Below, piece by piece: positions 1 to 11,446 of a stretch of 64,000 nucleotides of DNA. The stretch is from Prinsepia uniflora (taxonomy: Eukaryota; Streptophyta; Magnoliopsida; Rosales; Rosaceae). Positions within the stretch are counted from its first letter, which is position 1. Every line of letters starts with the position of its first letter. The stretch spans positions 7,784,501-7,848,500 of the forward strand of contig CM064873.1 in the NCBI GenBank assembly GCA_032719365.1, written 5' to 3'. The position numbers were made by a program, and so were the translations under genes. The notes below the pieces were generated by a model, which ran no database searches, was not told the DNA's origin, and saw only the letters and a list, made by a program, of their open reading frames with translations.

Positions 1-1308
1 TCTTCGTATGTATTGTCGTAGAGTCTCTTTTGCTCTCTTTCGGACAGAGAAAAGATGGTCATCCTTCACCTCGATTGTCCGAAGTTGTGCGTACTCCTTC
101 ACAAATTCTAGAGCCAACTCTTCAAAGGATGCAATAGACCTCCTGGGGAGATGATTGAACCAAGTCATGGCTTGGCCTTGAAGAGAAGCTTGAAAAACTT
201 TGCACATGAGCGCATCGTTATGCCTGTGGGGGACCATGACTCCCCGGTAATAATCTATGTGCTTTACCGGGTCGGAGGCTCCTTTGAATGGAGTGAAGTT
301 TGGCGTTGCAAACCTTTGGGGGAATGACTCCTCCTCAATTTCCCTTACAAAAGGCGTTGAGAGCTGTATCTGGCGACGTAGATCGTCCTCTAGATCACCA
401 TCTCGTTGAGCACGAAGATGTCTGTCCAACATTCTTTGAACATCATTAGCCCGCAACGCACCTTCCTGAGGCGGTGAGTCATTTCGTGCTAATCGTCGAG
501 AACCTCCTTGAGCTTCTCTCCTTGATCTCTGGGATCGTGCTGGGGAGTAGGCCTCATCTTCCCTCTCACTACCATGGGCAGATCGTCTTGGGTCTTTGTG
601 TTGAGCCTGAGGTTGCCCCCTACTTTCATGTGAGCGCTCCACCCGTGAAGTTGCCCTAATCCTACTTCCTAGCCGCTCATGTGCTGATGGCCTTAGGCGC
701 TGTGGGCTCTTTGCTCGGCGAGCATGACTTTCTTCACCGGAGTCGCTTAGCGAAGTGTCTCGTGACATTGTTCGGCAGTGGACCGGTTCTTTCCCAGGTC
801 GCCTTGGAGCACTCTCTTGTCCTCCTCGTGACGTGGAATGTATGTCTGGCTCTTGGACTGGTCTTTCTGCCAGGAGTCGCTGTAAAAGCTCTGACTGAAG
901 TTGGACTTGGCTGCCCAACCTTTCTACTTGCTGCGCCAAGTTGTCCTGGGGAGGTTGGTGGTGACTTCACCCTGAGACGTCGTGTCGCCCATCCAGAAAG
1001 TCCCTTAGGTCCATATTTGTTGTGGGCTGATCACGTCGTGATGCACTTCCCATCAACTGCCCGCCTGCCTGTTGCAAAGCTGAAGTTCTTTCCCCTAGCG
1101 CGGACACTTGGTTAGCTGGTGAGGAGAATGCACCGAAGCTGAAGGTTGACCTCCCTCCTAGCGTCTCCATGGGTGCTTCTATGGACACCCGCCTGGGTCG
1201 AATTGGACGCTCCTCCGGTGTCTCTATGCGAGCCTCATTCCTCGTCTGAGCAGTTGAGGCAGAAACACCTTCTCCAGCTAAACGAACAGATCGTCGAACC
1301 CTAGTCAT
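1..1308 (-). pseudogene. Tat-like Ty3/Gypsy gag, 5' part, one in-frame stop
   Basis: This would encode the capsid-type Gag protein of a Ty3/Gypsy retrotransposon, which packages element RNA in cytoplasmic particles. Reading the minus strand, an ATG at 1308 opens a basic N-terminus (MTRVRRSVRLAG). A Ser/Arg-rich stretch follows. The retrotransposon gag domain lies at about 350-1, with recognisable pieces such as YYRGVMVPHRHNDALMCKVF and MTWFNHLPRRSIASFEEL. I followed one frame through the whole stretch and met a single stop (TGA at 969-967, after VSG); otherwise it stays open to the window edge. Protease and pol would lie left of the window. The LTR and primer site just upstream fix the orientation. 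The Tat assignment rests on the look of the gag domain and primer site and is an inference. Confidence 0.85.
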
Positions 1309-1445
1309 GCTTGATCAACGAATCTTGAATGGAAATTTGTCGAACGATGAACACGTTCAAGATCTTCAAATCAACGTTAAGAACGATGATCGAAGTAGGA
1401 TGAACGATGAACAATCGTGAGAGCTTCTTCTTGAATATTTTCAAG

Positions 1446-1465
1446 CTCTCAATGAAAGCACCAAT
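1446..1465 (-). promoter_or_regulatory. primer-binding site of the left Gypsy element
   Basis: Directly inside the LTR the minus strand reads ATTGGTGCTTTCATTGAGAG, a common primer site in plant Tat-type Gypsy elements. It marks the end of the 5' LTR and shows that transcription runs leftward. Confidence 0.7.
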
Positions 1466-1949
1466 TGTTGAAGCTGAATTCGTCCTTTAAACTCAAAAGA
1501 CTCAAGGATCCCTGCAAACAAGTAAAACAGTAAGCTATCGTTCGTTCAATGATCGAGACCCGGGGGGTGTTCGACCAAGAACGCTCCAATGCTTAAGTCA
1601 GCTTCGAAAGAGAAATCTCAAAAGCTTAAGTAGCGTTGAACAGAATTACCTTTATTGAGAAATGTGTTCCCTTTATATAGGGGTGAGTGAGATGCTCAAT
1701 TTCCATAGTTCCGATGTGGGACAAATGCTCCTTGATTTGTGCGCTAACACGTGTTACACAGATCGAGGGTGAGAGGCTTCCACGTATCATCCCGGTTTGG
1801 GCCCAATATTTGGGCTATATAAGCATTGTGGGCTTGAGCCATGTTCGGTGCTTGGACTTTAAGTATTATTGCCATGGGCAATTTGGTCATTTTGGGAATT
1901 ATGGGTCACGTGGTAGCTCCACATTCTTCCGATGATTTTGGGTTCCACA
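1466..1949 (-). repeat. 5' LTR of the left Gypsy element
   Basis: The 484-bp LTR is bounded by TG...CA (minus strand TGTGGAACCC... to ...CTTCAACA). The inner end abuts the primer site. The outer end at 1949 is chosen from the terminal TGTGG on the minus strand and is less certain. The partner LTR is outside the window, so no target duplication can be checked. Confidence 0.7.
1671..1681 (-). promoter_or_regulatory. TATA box in LTR
   Basis: The minus strand reads CCTATATAAAG inside the LTR, about 200 bp from its inner end. This is a plausible core promoter for the element RNA. Confidence 0.5.
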
Positions 1950-2278
1950 AAAATTTACTCATTTATTAAACAGCTAATAAGTAATTATATTGTTAATTCA
2001 AAATCCACTCGTTTATTAAACGTATAATAACAATATAACAATGTAATCTAAAACTTGTTTCCCAATTTTGAAATATTTTTTTTTTGGTTAAAATCAATTA
2101 ACAGAAGCAAGCTAGTAAATAAACTATTTTTTTTCCCGCGCGTAAACAACAAAAGGAAGTGCCTTAAATTTGTTGAAAATGCAAAATCAAAGTAAAATGC
2201 TTGCGCCTATATATATATATATTATTATCATAGTTTAATAATATTTTCTTCATGTATTATATTGGAGGTCTCGAATTC
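1950..2278. other. AT-rich spacer, no gene seen
   Basis: AT-rich sequence between two retrotransposons, with a short TA run near 2210-2221. No reading frame or RNA gene is recognised. Confidence 0.6.
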
Positions 2279-2283
2279 ACATC

Positions 2284-2463
2284 TGTTAGGAATCAATGTG
2301 ATTAATTAGATATTGTCCAATATATTTTCCTAATTGTAGAGTTTCATTCTAGTAAGGAATCCCACTAATCTTGAGATTTCTCTTGTACCTGAAGCTACAG
2401 GAATTGTATATAGTTCCCTCCTTTATTCAATAAACATAGAAAACCATTATTCCAAATTTAACA
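2284..2463 (+). repeat. Copia 5' LTR
   Basis: A 180-bp LTR running from TGTTAGGAATC to AATTTAACA. It matches 21592-21771 except at three sites (G/A, A/G and C/T). Confidence 0.95.
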
Positions 2464-2480
2464 TGGTATTAGAGCAAACC
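2464..2480 (+). promoter_or_regulatory. Copia primer-binding site (initiator tRNA-Met type)
   Basis: TGGTATTAGAGCAAACC starts at the first base after the LTR. The usual plant form is TGGTATCAGAGC, so one C-to-T change is present. Confidence 0.85.
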
Positions 2481-2540
2481 TAATTGTGCTCCCGATTGTT
2501 TAAACCCTTGTCATTTAGTTTTTTTGTTTCGGTTGTATTG

Positions 2541-4781
2541 GCACCTATTTCTTCCATAGGGACTATTCCTTTTAATGAACATATCACTCTTGATAATGTG
2601 CTTTGTGTCCCTTCCTTCCGTCTTAATTGAATGTCAGCTAGTAAACTCACCCAATCCTTAAATTGTTGTATAATTCTTTTCCCTGAATTTTGTGTCTTAC
2701 AGGATTTGGCTACGAGGAAGATGATTGGCTTGGGTAAGCACCGTGGTGGCTTGTACTACATGTCTCCCTTGGTGCCCCGCCCTATCTCGTGCTCTGTTTC
2801 TTGCCCTACCGACCTTTGGCATCTTCGCCTTGGTCATCCTTCCACCGGTCGCTTACATTTACTTTCCTCTTTACTTCTTGCATTACATACTTCCTCTAAG
2901 ACTGTTTGTGATATTTGTCCCATGGCTAAACAAACAAGATTTCAATTTTCTTCCAGCTCTATCTCTTCTGTTCACGCTTTTGATTTATTACATTGTGATG
3001 TTTGGGGACCTCATAAAATTCCTTCTCACTCTGGTCATCGTTATTTTCTCACTATTGTGGATGATTACACTAGATGCACTTGGATTTTTTTAATGACACA
3101 TAAATCTGATACTTCTTCATTAATCAAGTCTTTCTTTGCATTCGTTCGCACCCAGTTTCATACCCACATCAAAGCCATACGTGTTGATAATGGCACTGAA
3201 TTTTTACCCCTGCATACCCTTTTCACTCTTTTCGGGGTTGAATTTCGGCACACCTGCACCTATACTCCCCAACAAAATGATGTCGTTGAGCGTAAACATC
3301 GCCACATTCTCACTGTGGCCCGAGCTTTGCGTTTTCAGGCTCGTTTGCCTCTCAAGTTTTGGTGGGAGTGTGTTCTTACTGCTGTTTACCTTATTAATCG
3401 CTTGCCTACCCCATTACTTTCCAACTTCACTTCTTATGCTCGCCTTTACAATCGTCCACCCACTTTTGATCGCCTTCGCGTTTTTGGTTGTCTTCATTAC
3501 GCCACTAATGTCCATCCCATCCATAAGTTTGAATCTCGTGCACATAAATGTATTTTTGTCGGTTACCCCATGGGTCAAAAAGGTTATAAATTATATAATT
3601 TACTTGCCCACCAGTTTTTTGTCAGTCGAGATGTCAAGTTTCATGAACACATTTTTCCCTTCTCCTCTATTCCTTCCCACTCTGACTATCCTACCAATGT
3701 CCTTCCCTCACCTGCTAGCCCCTTTTCCCTTGATTCCCTCCCAGACCCCAACCAACCGCTCTTTCTCATCTCACCCATTGACCCACCCCCCCCCCCCCTC
3801 TCACCCACCCACTCCCATATCACCTATCGACCCACCTGGCTGCACCGAACCCCTCCTGCGTACCAGCCCACCAGCGAGCCCAGATGGACCCATTTCCTCT
3901 TTGCCCCCCTCTATTCCTGAACCGCCCACCGTACCTCCTCCTCTTCCTTCTTTAGCACGCACTTCCACTCGAACCCGTCACCCACTTATTTGGCACCAGG
4001 ATTATCACATCGCCAGCACTGCAGCTTCCCAAGTTCCACCTTCTCTCTCGCTGCCAGCTTCCTGTAAGGGTACCAAATATCCTCTCTCCCATTTTTTATC
4101 TTATTTTAATTTATCACCCTCCCACCTCGTTTTTTTATCCACTCTCTCAGGTCACCATGAACCCACTTCTTATGCTCATGCCATCCAAGATCCTCGTTGG
4201 CAAGACGCTATGAAACTTGAGTTGGATGCTTTACCGCAAAACCACACTTGGAGTCTTGTTCCTTTACCAGTTGGCCACACCCCCATCGGTTGCAAATGGG
4301 TCTACAAGATCAAATATCATTCTAACGGCACATTTGAGTGTTACAAAACCCGCCTTGTTGCCAAGGGTTATACTCAGATCGCTGGTGTTGACTATCTTGA
4401 GACTTTTTCTCCCACCGCTAAGCTTACCACTCTCCGCTGCTTGCTTTCTGTTGAATCTGCCCGTGGGTGGTTCATTCCTCAATTGGACGTATAGAATGTG
4501 TTCCTTCATGGAAACTTGACGGATGAGGTCTACATGGACCCCCTCCTGGTCTTTACCGACAGGGGGAGACTCTTGTGTGTCGGCTGCACAAATCCATCTA
4601 TGGGTTGAAACAGGCTTCTCGCAATTGGTTCTCCACTTTCTTCACTGCCATACAAGAAGCTGGTTTTGTATAATCCACTGCCGATTATTCTCTCTTCACA
4701 CAGGTCAATGGCTCTTCATTTACAGTTGTTCTTATCTATGTTGATGATATCCTCCTTACAGGCAACAATTTACATGAATTG
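2541..4781 (+). pseudogene. Copia pol part 1: protease tail, integrase, RT N-terminal half
   Basis: Remnant of the Copia polyprotein that would cut, integrate and reverse-transcribe the element. The protease tail (TLDNVLCVPSF) begins about 60 nt after the primer site, so gag and the protease catalytic part are deleted. A pre-integrase motif (LWHLRLGHPS) follows near 2815. The integrase core near 2985-3400 keeps the acidic triad: Asp in CDVWGP, Asp in RVDNGTEF, Glu in VVERKHR. The RT begins near 4160 (WQDAMKLELDALPQNHTW, CKWVYKIK) and reaches the catalytic YVDDILLTGNN near 4738-4770. Breaks: a stop at 2626, a frame change at the C-run near 3784-3798, a stop at 4492, a frame change near 4540, and a stop at 4671 where Gln is expected. 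The reading frame is cut at 4781 by a solo LTR. Confidence 0.93.
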
Positions 4782-4786
4782 GCACG

Positions 4787-7700
4787 TGTCAGGATTGGTC
4801 CCAAATCCCCCGGGATTAATGTGGGACCCGCCTGATCCCGTCTGACACGAAGTGTCAGATCAGAGAAGATTCCATCTCTAGCCCTCGTCGGGGCTATCAG
4901 AGTGCGTCAGGATCGTATGAGGAGTGGAGTGATGTCCCGTCTATGCTACAGCCCGCATCCGCGATCAACCTGAAGAGCATTAAAACATTAAAAGTCGTGA
5001 GTGGAAAAAATAATATTTTAATAAAAACCTTTTCACATAAAGACATTTATGCCCTTCATTAAAAGCATATGCATGCATTCAAAAACCGTTTATCAAAACG
5101 TTCATAAAACCATTTCAGGGTTCATGCCCAGCCCCATAAACCGTCATGACCCATAAATCCATTTGGGTCCCTGACCCGAAATCACAATTCAAAACCCGTA
5201 GGCCAAATCAATAGGGACTCAGCCCAAGTCAAATTCTCAAAATATCACAAACGGGGTCTCTGCCCCAAATCACTTTCACAACTTCAAATACGGGGGTCTC
5301 CGCCCCAAATCACTTTCTAAATCATAAAACATTGAACAAGAGGTCTCCGCCCCCCAAATCACTTTCATAAAACCTCATACGTATGCATACGTATAACCCA
5401 TCCGCGGCTCTTCCGAGAAGATGCCAACTCGGGGCACACAGCCCCTAGGGAACACATCCCCGATATAAGTCACGATATCGAATCTATACTAGTGTGCACA
5501 CTACTCGGGGTCTCACTCCGAGTCTTCTCCCAGGAATCTACATCTGGGAGGCTCAATCTCTAGATCTAGTCCGAGCTCTCTCTCTGGATCTAGTCCACAT
5601 ATCTCTCCGGAATCTGGTCCGGGACCACAACATAATAAGTAACCACCACTCCTGGAACGGGATCCTTATGGGGATACCCACTCTGGTCTGTGGATCGTGA
5701 CTCTCCAGGTCGACGTCTAGATGAGACCAAATAATCAATATGGAGGGTTCAATATCATTTTCAATTCTCTTTCTTTCTTTCTCAAAACACATTTCAACTG
5801 GGTCTCAAACCCGATTCATCTCAACTGGATTCCTCGAATCCGATTCAAATCCATTTCATAGGCCTCGGCCTAAATCCTCAGTTCAACAGGGTCTCATGCC
5901 CGCATACTCATTTCATAAACTGAACTGGGACTCAAGCCCGATGTTACATTCAACAGGGCCTCAAGCCCAATATCACGACTAACTGGGTCCTAAGCCCGAA
6001 ACCATAACCCAACAAGACCTCACGTCCGATTTCACAACCAACGGGGCCTTAGGCTCGATATCTCAACTAAATGGGTCTCAGGCTCGATATCATAAATCAA
6101 CGGGGCATCAAGCTCGATAGTACACCTAACTGGGCCTCAAATCCGAATCGTTAACCAACTAGGCTCCCGGCCCGATCGTATAACACAAATGGACCCTCGG
6201 TCCAATTCCTCGTCAATTCAAATGGACTCCAAGTCCGAGAATTTGTAAATCAAAAAGGGTCTCATGCCCAATTTCACATTTCTAAATCCGAAATCCATTT
6301 ATTAAACTCTCGTTGAAAACATGGTACGCAAAGGTACGACATAAAGCCAAAAACCTCGAAATACGTGCAATTATGTCAATCCTAAGCTACCACAAACAAT
6401 TGCACTCATGGCAACACAAAACATGTATTAAAAGCATTTATAAACATTTATGCATGCATCAATTTCGAAAGAAGGGTCCACTCACAGACCGTCCGAAGTC
6501 GCGCCTCGATACGCGTGCCATAATCGTCTCCCGGGTCAATCGTCGCCTCCGGGATTCCCGAACCTGTCCAAATTCATTTAAAGGGTTACTAACTACTTAT
6601 ATAACCCCTCACTAAAGCCCCGTAATTTTCCGGATTTTCTAACTATTTTTAAACTCAAACCTAAATCTTTGGACGTCCCGAACTATATCGAAACGATGTC
6701 CGATTGACACGAAACCAGTCCCAAAATGTTCGTTACATCGAATAGATGATTTCACATGTTGGAACTTTCCCCAAAGGATGAACCACGCACCCTCATGCGC
6801 CCAATGAAGGTCCTACGCGTGGGCCTCACGCGCCGGACTGTTCATCTTCAACCTTGGCCGAACCGGCCGGCCCGGTCCAGCCTATGCAGCTGATCTAACT
6901 GTACCGGCGTGATCGGTCCAGGGCTCTCCACTCTTCATTTTTCGTCCAATCTTCTCATTTTCAATCCCAATCTTCCTATTTTTGTATCCTAGGAACCTAA
7001 ACTAATCAATTAAAACCCCTAAAACATCCTAAATCCGACCAGTTCGATTTTGGTTCTCACGGTTCAAAATCCCAAAACTCACCCACGGCTTCCTTGACGT
7101 CCAACCTCTCTCAAAACCTTCCTATTAACCTCCTAAAAATCTATTTAATTCATTAAAACCATCCAAATCGACCCATAATAACAGAAATTGAAAATGGATT
7201 GAAAATGGTTTTAACCGATACCTCGATCGGTTTTTCTCCCCCGCCGTGTACGGCGGTGCTGTCTGGGCCAGCCACCACGTCCAACCAGTCCTCCTCATCT
7301 TTCTCTGGTCTCCCAATGATCACTGGTCAAGGGTTTGGGTTTTGGATGAAAATGGTGGATCGGGTTTTGGGTTGGAAGGGTGGAGGATGAACGAAGAAAA
7401 ATGGAAGGGGAGATGCATGAATGGGTGAGGTTAGCCAGTGGATGGGTGACACTTATCACTCATCCATTGGTCCACTGAAAAGTAATTGGCCCACAAAAGA
7501 CAAAACTTCACTTTTTGGTCTCGTAAACCGTGTCGCCGTAAATAGTTCCCCGGAACTTCCATGAACCGTAACTTCATCGTCGAACGTCCGAATTCGACGT
7601 GCCGCCTGTCTACGGATTCGTATCATCCTGATCTACGTAACGGTCTTCGGACCTCGGTCATCGGATCTCTCGAGTCAAAAGTCAACTTTTAGCTCCTATT

Positions 7701-7991
7701 CACCCTAAATTACCAAAAAGCCCTTGGACTTCCGAACGTCATAACTTCCTCCTCGAACATCGGAATCGAGCGTGCCACCTGTCTATGAACTCGTGACGTC
7801 CCGAACTACGTCACGGTCATCGGTCAAAGTCCATTTGATAGCCTGAACAAAAAGTCAACAATTTGCCCATTCTAGAGGCAAAATCGTCATTTCGCCCGAA
7901 CGTTCGTTAATCCTCGTCTAATCTCCGATTAGCCTTGCTAATCCGTAATTAATTCTTAATTAATCTCGTTAATTCGGGACGAGTCGTCACA
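4787..7991 (-). mobile_element. solo LTR (Gypsy, long-LTR family) inside Copia pol
   Basis: 3205 bp running from TGTCAGGATTGG to GAGTCGTCACA, flanked by the 5-bp duplication GCACG (4782-4786 and 7992-7996). Copia pol resumes directly behind it. There is no internal domain, so it is the product of LTR-LTR recombination. It is related to the solo LTR at 30952-33043: the same opening around the CCCCCGGGATTA block and the TCTGACACGAAGTGTCAGA block, and the same closing U3 modules. Read on the minus strand, U3 lies at the right end. Short open frames inside it are not conserved. Confidence 0.92.
7794..7813. promoter_or_regulatory. TGACG/CGTCA inverted pair in LTR U3
   Basis: TGACGTC followed, after a short spacer, by TACGTCA. 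The same 20-bp block recurs in every long Gypsy LTR of the window (see findings). TGACG is the core bound by plant TGA-class bZIP factors; binding here is inferred. Confidence 0.45.
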
Positions 7992-8471
7992 GCACGTGTC
8001 AAAGCCTTCCTCCTCAAACATTTTCGCATTAAAGATCTTGGTGATTTAAAATATTTTTTGGGCATCGAATTCTCTCGATCCAAGAAAGGCCTTTTTATGT
8101 AACAAAGGAAATATGCACTAGACATTTTGCAGGATTCGGGTCTCCTTGGAGCACGTCTTGACACTTTCCCTATGGAACAACATCTGAAGCTCAACCCTAC
8201 AGATGGGGTACCCCTAAAAGATCCAACCCGGTACAGAAGGCTAGTGGGTCGTCTAATTTATCTTAGAGTGACAAGGCCCGACATCGTATACTCAATACAG
8301 ATTTTGAGCCAATTCATGCATCAACCCAGAAAACCACATTGGGAAGCCGTTCTTCGGGTCCTGAGATTCATTAAGGGCACTCCTGGCCAAGGATTGTTCT
8401 TCCCAGCCAACAATGATCTTTTGCTACGTGCCTATTGCGATTCAGATCATGCTGGTTGTTCAACTACACGA
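7992..8471 (+). pseudogene. Copia pol part 2: RT C-terminal half to RNase H start
   Basis: Continues the Copia polyprotein after the solo LTR. The protein reads ...HFRIKDLGDLKYFLGIEFSR, a stop at 8099-8101, then QRKYALDIL, YRRLVGRLIYLRVTRPDI, HWEAVLRVLRFIKGTPGQGL and the RNase H start AYCDSDHAGC. These are the conserved blocks between the YVDD motif and RNase H in Copia elements. The frame is cut at 8471 by the Tekay-like complex and resumes at 21150. Apart from the one stop this stretch is open. Confidence 0.93.
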
Positions 8472-11411
8472 TGTCAAGACCCGTCCCAAATATGGCCTCG
8501 ATACCCGGGACGAACCCTGCTCCCGTCTGACAATCACACTTACAGTATCAAAAACAAACAAACAACCATCACACAACTATAAGCATAACTATCAGACGAA
8601 GGAGTAACATATACACAACAGTCAGTCAGAGCATAGTTCTACAAAATGGGCACAAAAGTCCTACAATGCTAATCTCGCAACGGAAGGACGTCGGAAGCTC
8701 TATGCCTCGAAATCTGCCTCAACGTTCACCCCAGCGCTATCACCACGACCTGGAGGGAAAATTTAAAACCAAAAGTATGAGTGGACTAGTATAACCAAAA
8801 GTTGTAAAATCAGTATATCACTAACTCGAGGTTAAGGAAAAATAAGAATCAGTGTTCCCTCCGTTCTTAAAATAGGCATGCCCAACGAAGTATTAGAAAA
8901 TCATAACATGAAACATCATAAGAAACAGAAACACTATAAAATCTCATAAGAAACAGATACACTATAAAATACCATAAGAAACAGAAACACTATCAAACGG
9001 ATAGAGAAATCATAGTTCAGCATCAAATCATCGTTGCCGATTAAACCTGCTGGACCTATCCGAGTCTTTACACTTAATCAGGCCTTAAATGAAATCCGAG
9101 TCTTTAAACTCCCGAGTCTTTAAACTCAATAGGCCTATGGGGGTAATATCAACATATCCGAGTCTTTAAACTCCCGAGTCTTTAAACTCAATCCGGGCCC
9201 GTCCCCCGTCAATATCAATCCGGGTCTTTAAACCCATTATCCAGATCCAACAAATCAAATCCATATCCAGTGTAAAACCAATTTGAAATCGATCGCCAAA
9301 CTCGAATTCGAAATCCCCGGTTCGAAGCCCTTCCGGCGTTTCGAACCGACATTCCGAACCCAAATCCGGAAATCCATTCTTATACCCAGAATTCACACAT
9401 AAACATAAATCATGTTTCATAACTCATTTATCCTTATTAGAAAACATTTATAGGTTGAAATCGTAATTATGGCATCAAAATCCGAAAATCAGATTTTCTC
9501 GAAAAACGTGCAAAATCTCGAAAATGTCTTGAAAAACGTGCAAACTCATCAATCACATATAATCATCATTCAAAAGCATAAAAACATATTTAAGATCATA
9601 AAACATCAATAAAACAGTTAGACATGCTCGAAGGAAAGAAAGAGTCCACTCACAATTTCAGAACGAGTCACTCGCGCTCCGTGCGCTCCTCGACTGTCTC
9701 GGGTGCCTCCCGTCCTGTCAAAATGCACTAAATAGGGTCACAAATACATCAAGGATCCTAATCCTAATTTCCCCAATTTTTCGGGAATTAATTAATATTT
9801 TAATCCTAGACCCTAAACTGTCCGAATTCCTGAACAACTCTGTAACACCGTCCGATTAACTCGAAAACTATACCAATAAACTCCTTAGGACATTTAGAAC
9901 CAAACTCATGTTGGAAGCTTGGTCGGATTCCTCTCCACGCGCCGCCCAAAGTGGATGCGTGTGGGCCTCACGCGCCTACTACAGTGTCCTTCAACCTTGA
10001 GCAGACCCGGTTCAGCACAGTGGTCTGCAACTGAACCGGCGTCAGCGGTTCTCCGCCGTACCTGCACGATTTCTCTCCCTTTCTTCACCTAGAGCTTCGT
10101 CCAGTTCCAACCTATCCATTCCCCTCACTCTCCTGGTTCGATTCACCACTCAGCTTCACAACTGAAGCTCGACAGAAACACACAGACGGCCCCTGTTTCC
10201 CCCGTCACGGTGGCAACACCAGACGGTTCCTAAGGCCCTCCTACATCTAACCCGATGCACCTTGACCGTCGACTTGTGCCCAAACGTCACGACTCGACGT
10301 TTGAACCCACGGCTAAAACAGAGTACAGAGTACTCTCTGTCGACTGGCTCCGCCGTGTACATCCCCTTCACGGCGACCATTCCACACCACTCCTAGAACC
10401 TCCCTGAACACCACTGCACTCACCACTCCCTTCGATTCTCATCCTACCCTCACGACTTTTGAATTGAAGAAGCACGGGAAAACAGAGTAAAGAAGCTTAC
10501 CCTGCGATTCCGTCTCCGCCGCAAGCAACGCCGCGTACCACGGTGTTTGTTGGACTCCTTACAGCCTCCTGAACGTCCCACGGTCGTGATTTGAGCCACC
10601 ACACGGCGTAGCCACCACCACGAACTCACGGCCTCCCTGTTTTCCTCAAATCTTCACCGCACCTCCACCGTGCCGCCGTGCACGATTCCAGTCCCAAAAC
10701 ACAATCAACACCTCACCCTCGTCTCTCTGTCACTCTCACCAGTCACTCTTCACTCCCCCTGGCACAAAATCGATCCAGCTCTCATTGAACTCTCACCCTC
10801 TGTTTTTCTGTGTTCTTCGAAGGGTTGCACGGTTCTAATTGTGCACAATGTGGTCGTGCACATTTTAGAAACCTGTGGAACAATCCAGTGCCCCCACGTG
10901 TCCATCAGCCATAGGTTAGCACAAAAAAATCCATGCCACTTGCCCTTATCTGATTGGGCTGAGGGAAAATGACCAAAATACCCCTTGTACAATTAATTAC
11001 CGTTTTCCCTCGAACGTTCTAGACCCATATCTTTTCCGTCCGACGTCTGATGACAGTGTGCCGCCTGTCGTTGAACTCAGGACGTCGAGCCCTATCTAAC
11101 GGTCCTCGGTCTACGTGAAAATCCCAAGTCCTTCAAAAAGTCAACATTTTCCTCATTTACTCAAAATTACGGTAACGCCCCCAATCTTCCGAACGTCATA
11201 ACTTTCCCTCCGGTTATCCAAATCGAACCTGCCACCTGTCTACAGACTCGTGACGTCCTAAACTACGTCACAGTCAAGGGTCAACACTCATCCAATCGAG
11301 AATTCAAAAAGTCAACTTTTCGTCTACTATTCACAAGGGCAAAAACGTCTATTTACACAAAATTTTACAAAATTACCTTTTTTACCCTTCCCGAAGGTAC
11401 GGGTTGTTACA
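8472..11411 (-). repeat. LTR A (3' LTR on the minus strand)
   Basis: 2940 bp from TGTCAAGACCCG to GGGTTGTTACA. It contains a cluster of CCGAGTCTTTAAACTC repeats around 9068-9232 and the U3 modules near 11030-11290, with the TGACG/CGTCA pair at 11251-11270. Confidence 0.9.
11251..11270. promoter_or_regulatory. TGACG/CGTCA inverted pair in LTR A
   Basis: Same block as at 7794-7813, here with the spacer CTAAACTA, in the U3 end of the LTR. Confidence 0.45.
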
Positions 11412-11425
11412 ATCTACCCCCCTAA
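11412..11425 (-). promoter_or_regulatory. polypurine tract
   Basis: The minus strand reads TTAGGGGGGTAGAT directly before the 3' LTR, the expected plus-strand primer for reverse transcription. Confidence 0.75.
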
Positions 11426-11446
11426 AAAGAATTTCGTCCCCGAAAT

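Noticed and set aside
681..1308. Plus-strand and minus-strand open frames across the left gag
   Set aside because: The minus-strand gag frame has family motifs and continues through the region; the others are shadows.
3136..3790. Long hydrophobic open frame overlapping Copia integrase in another frame
   Set aside because: The integrase frame carries all conserved motifs here. The overlapping frame is its shadow and becomes the real pol frame only after the C-run near 3790.
9166..9420. 84-codon frame in LTR A that recurs in LTR C (18879-19133)
   Set aside because: It recurs only because the LTRs are near-identical DNA. The more diverged LTR B breaks it, and it has no motif.
10670..10992. Open frames of 80-100 codons inside LTR A
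   Set aside because: They lie in untranslated LTR sequence on both strands and are not kept in LTR B.
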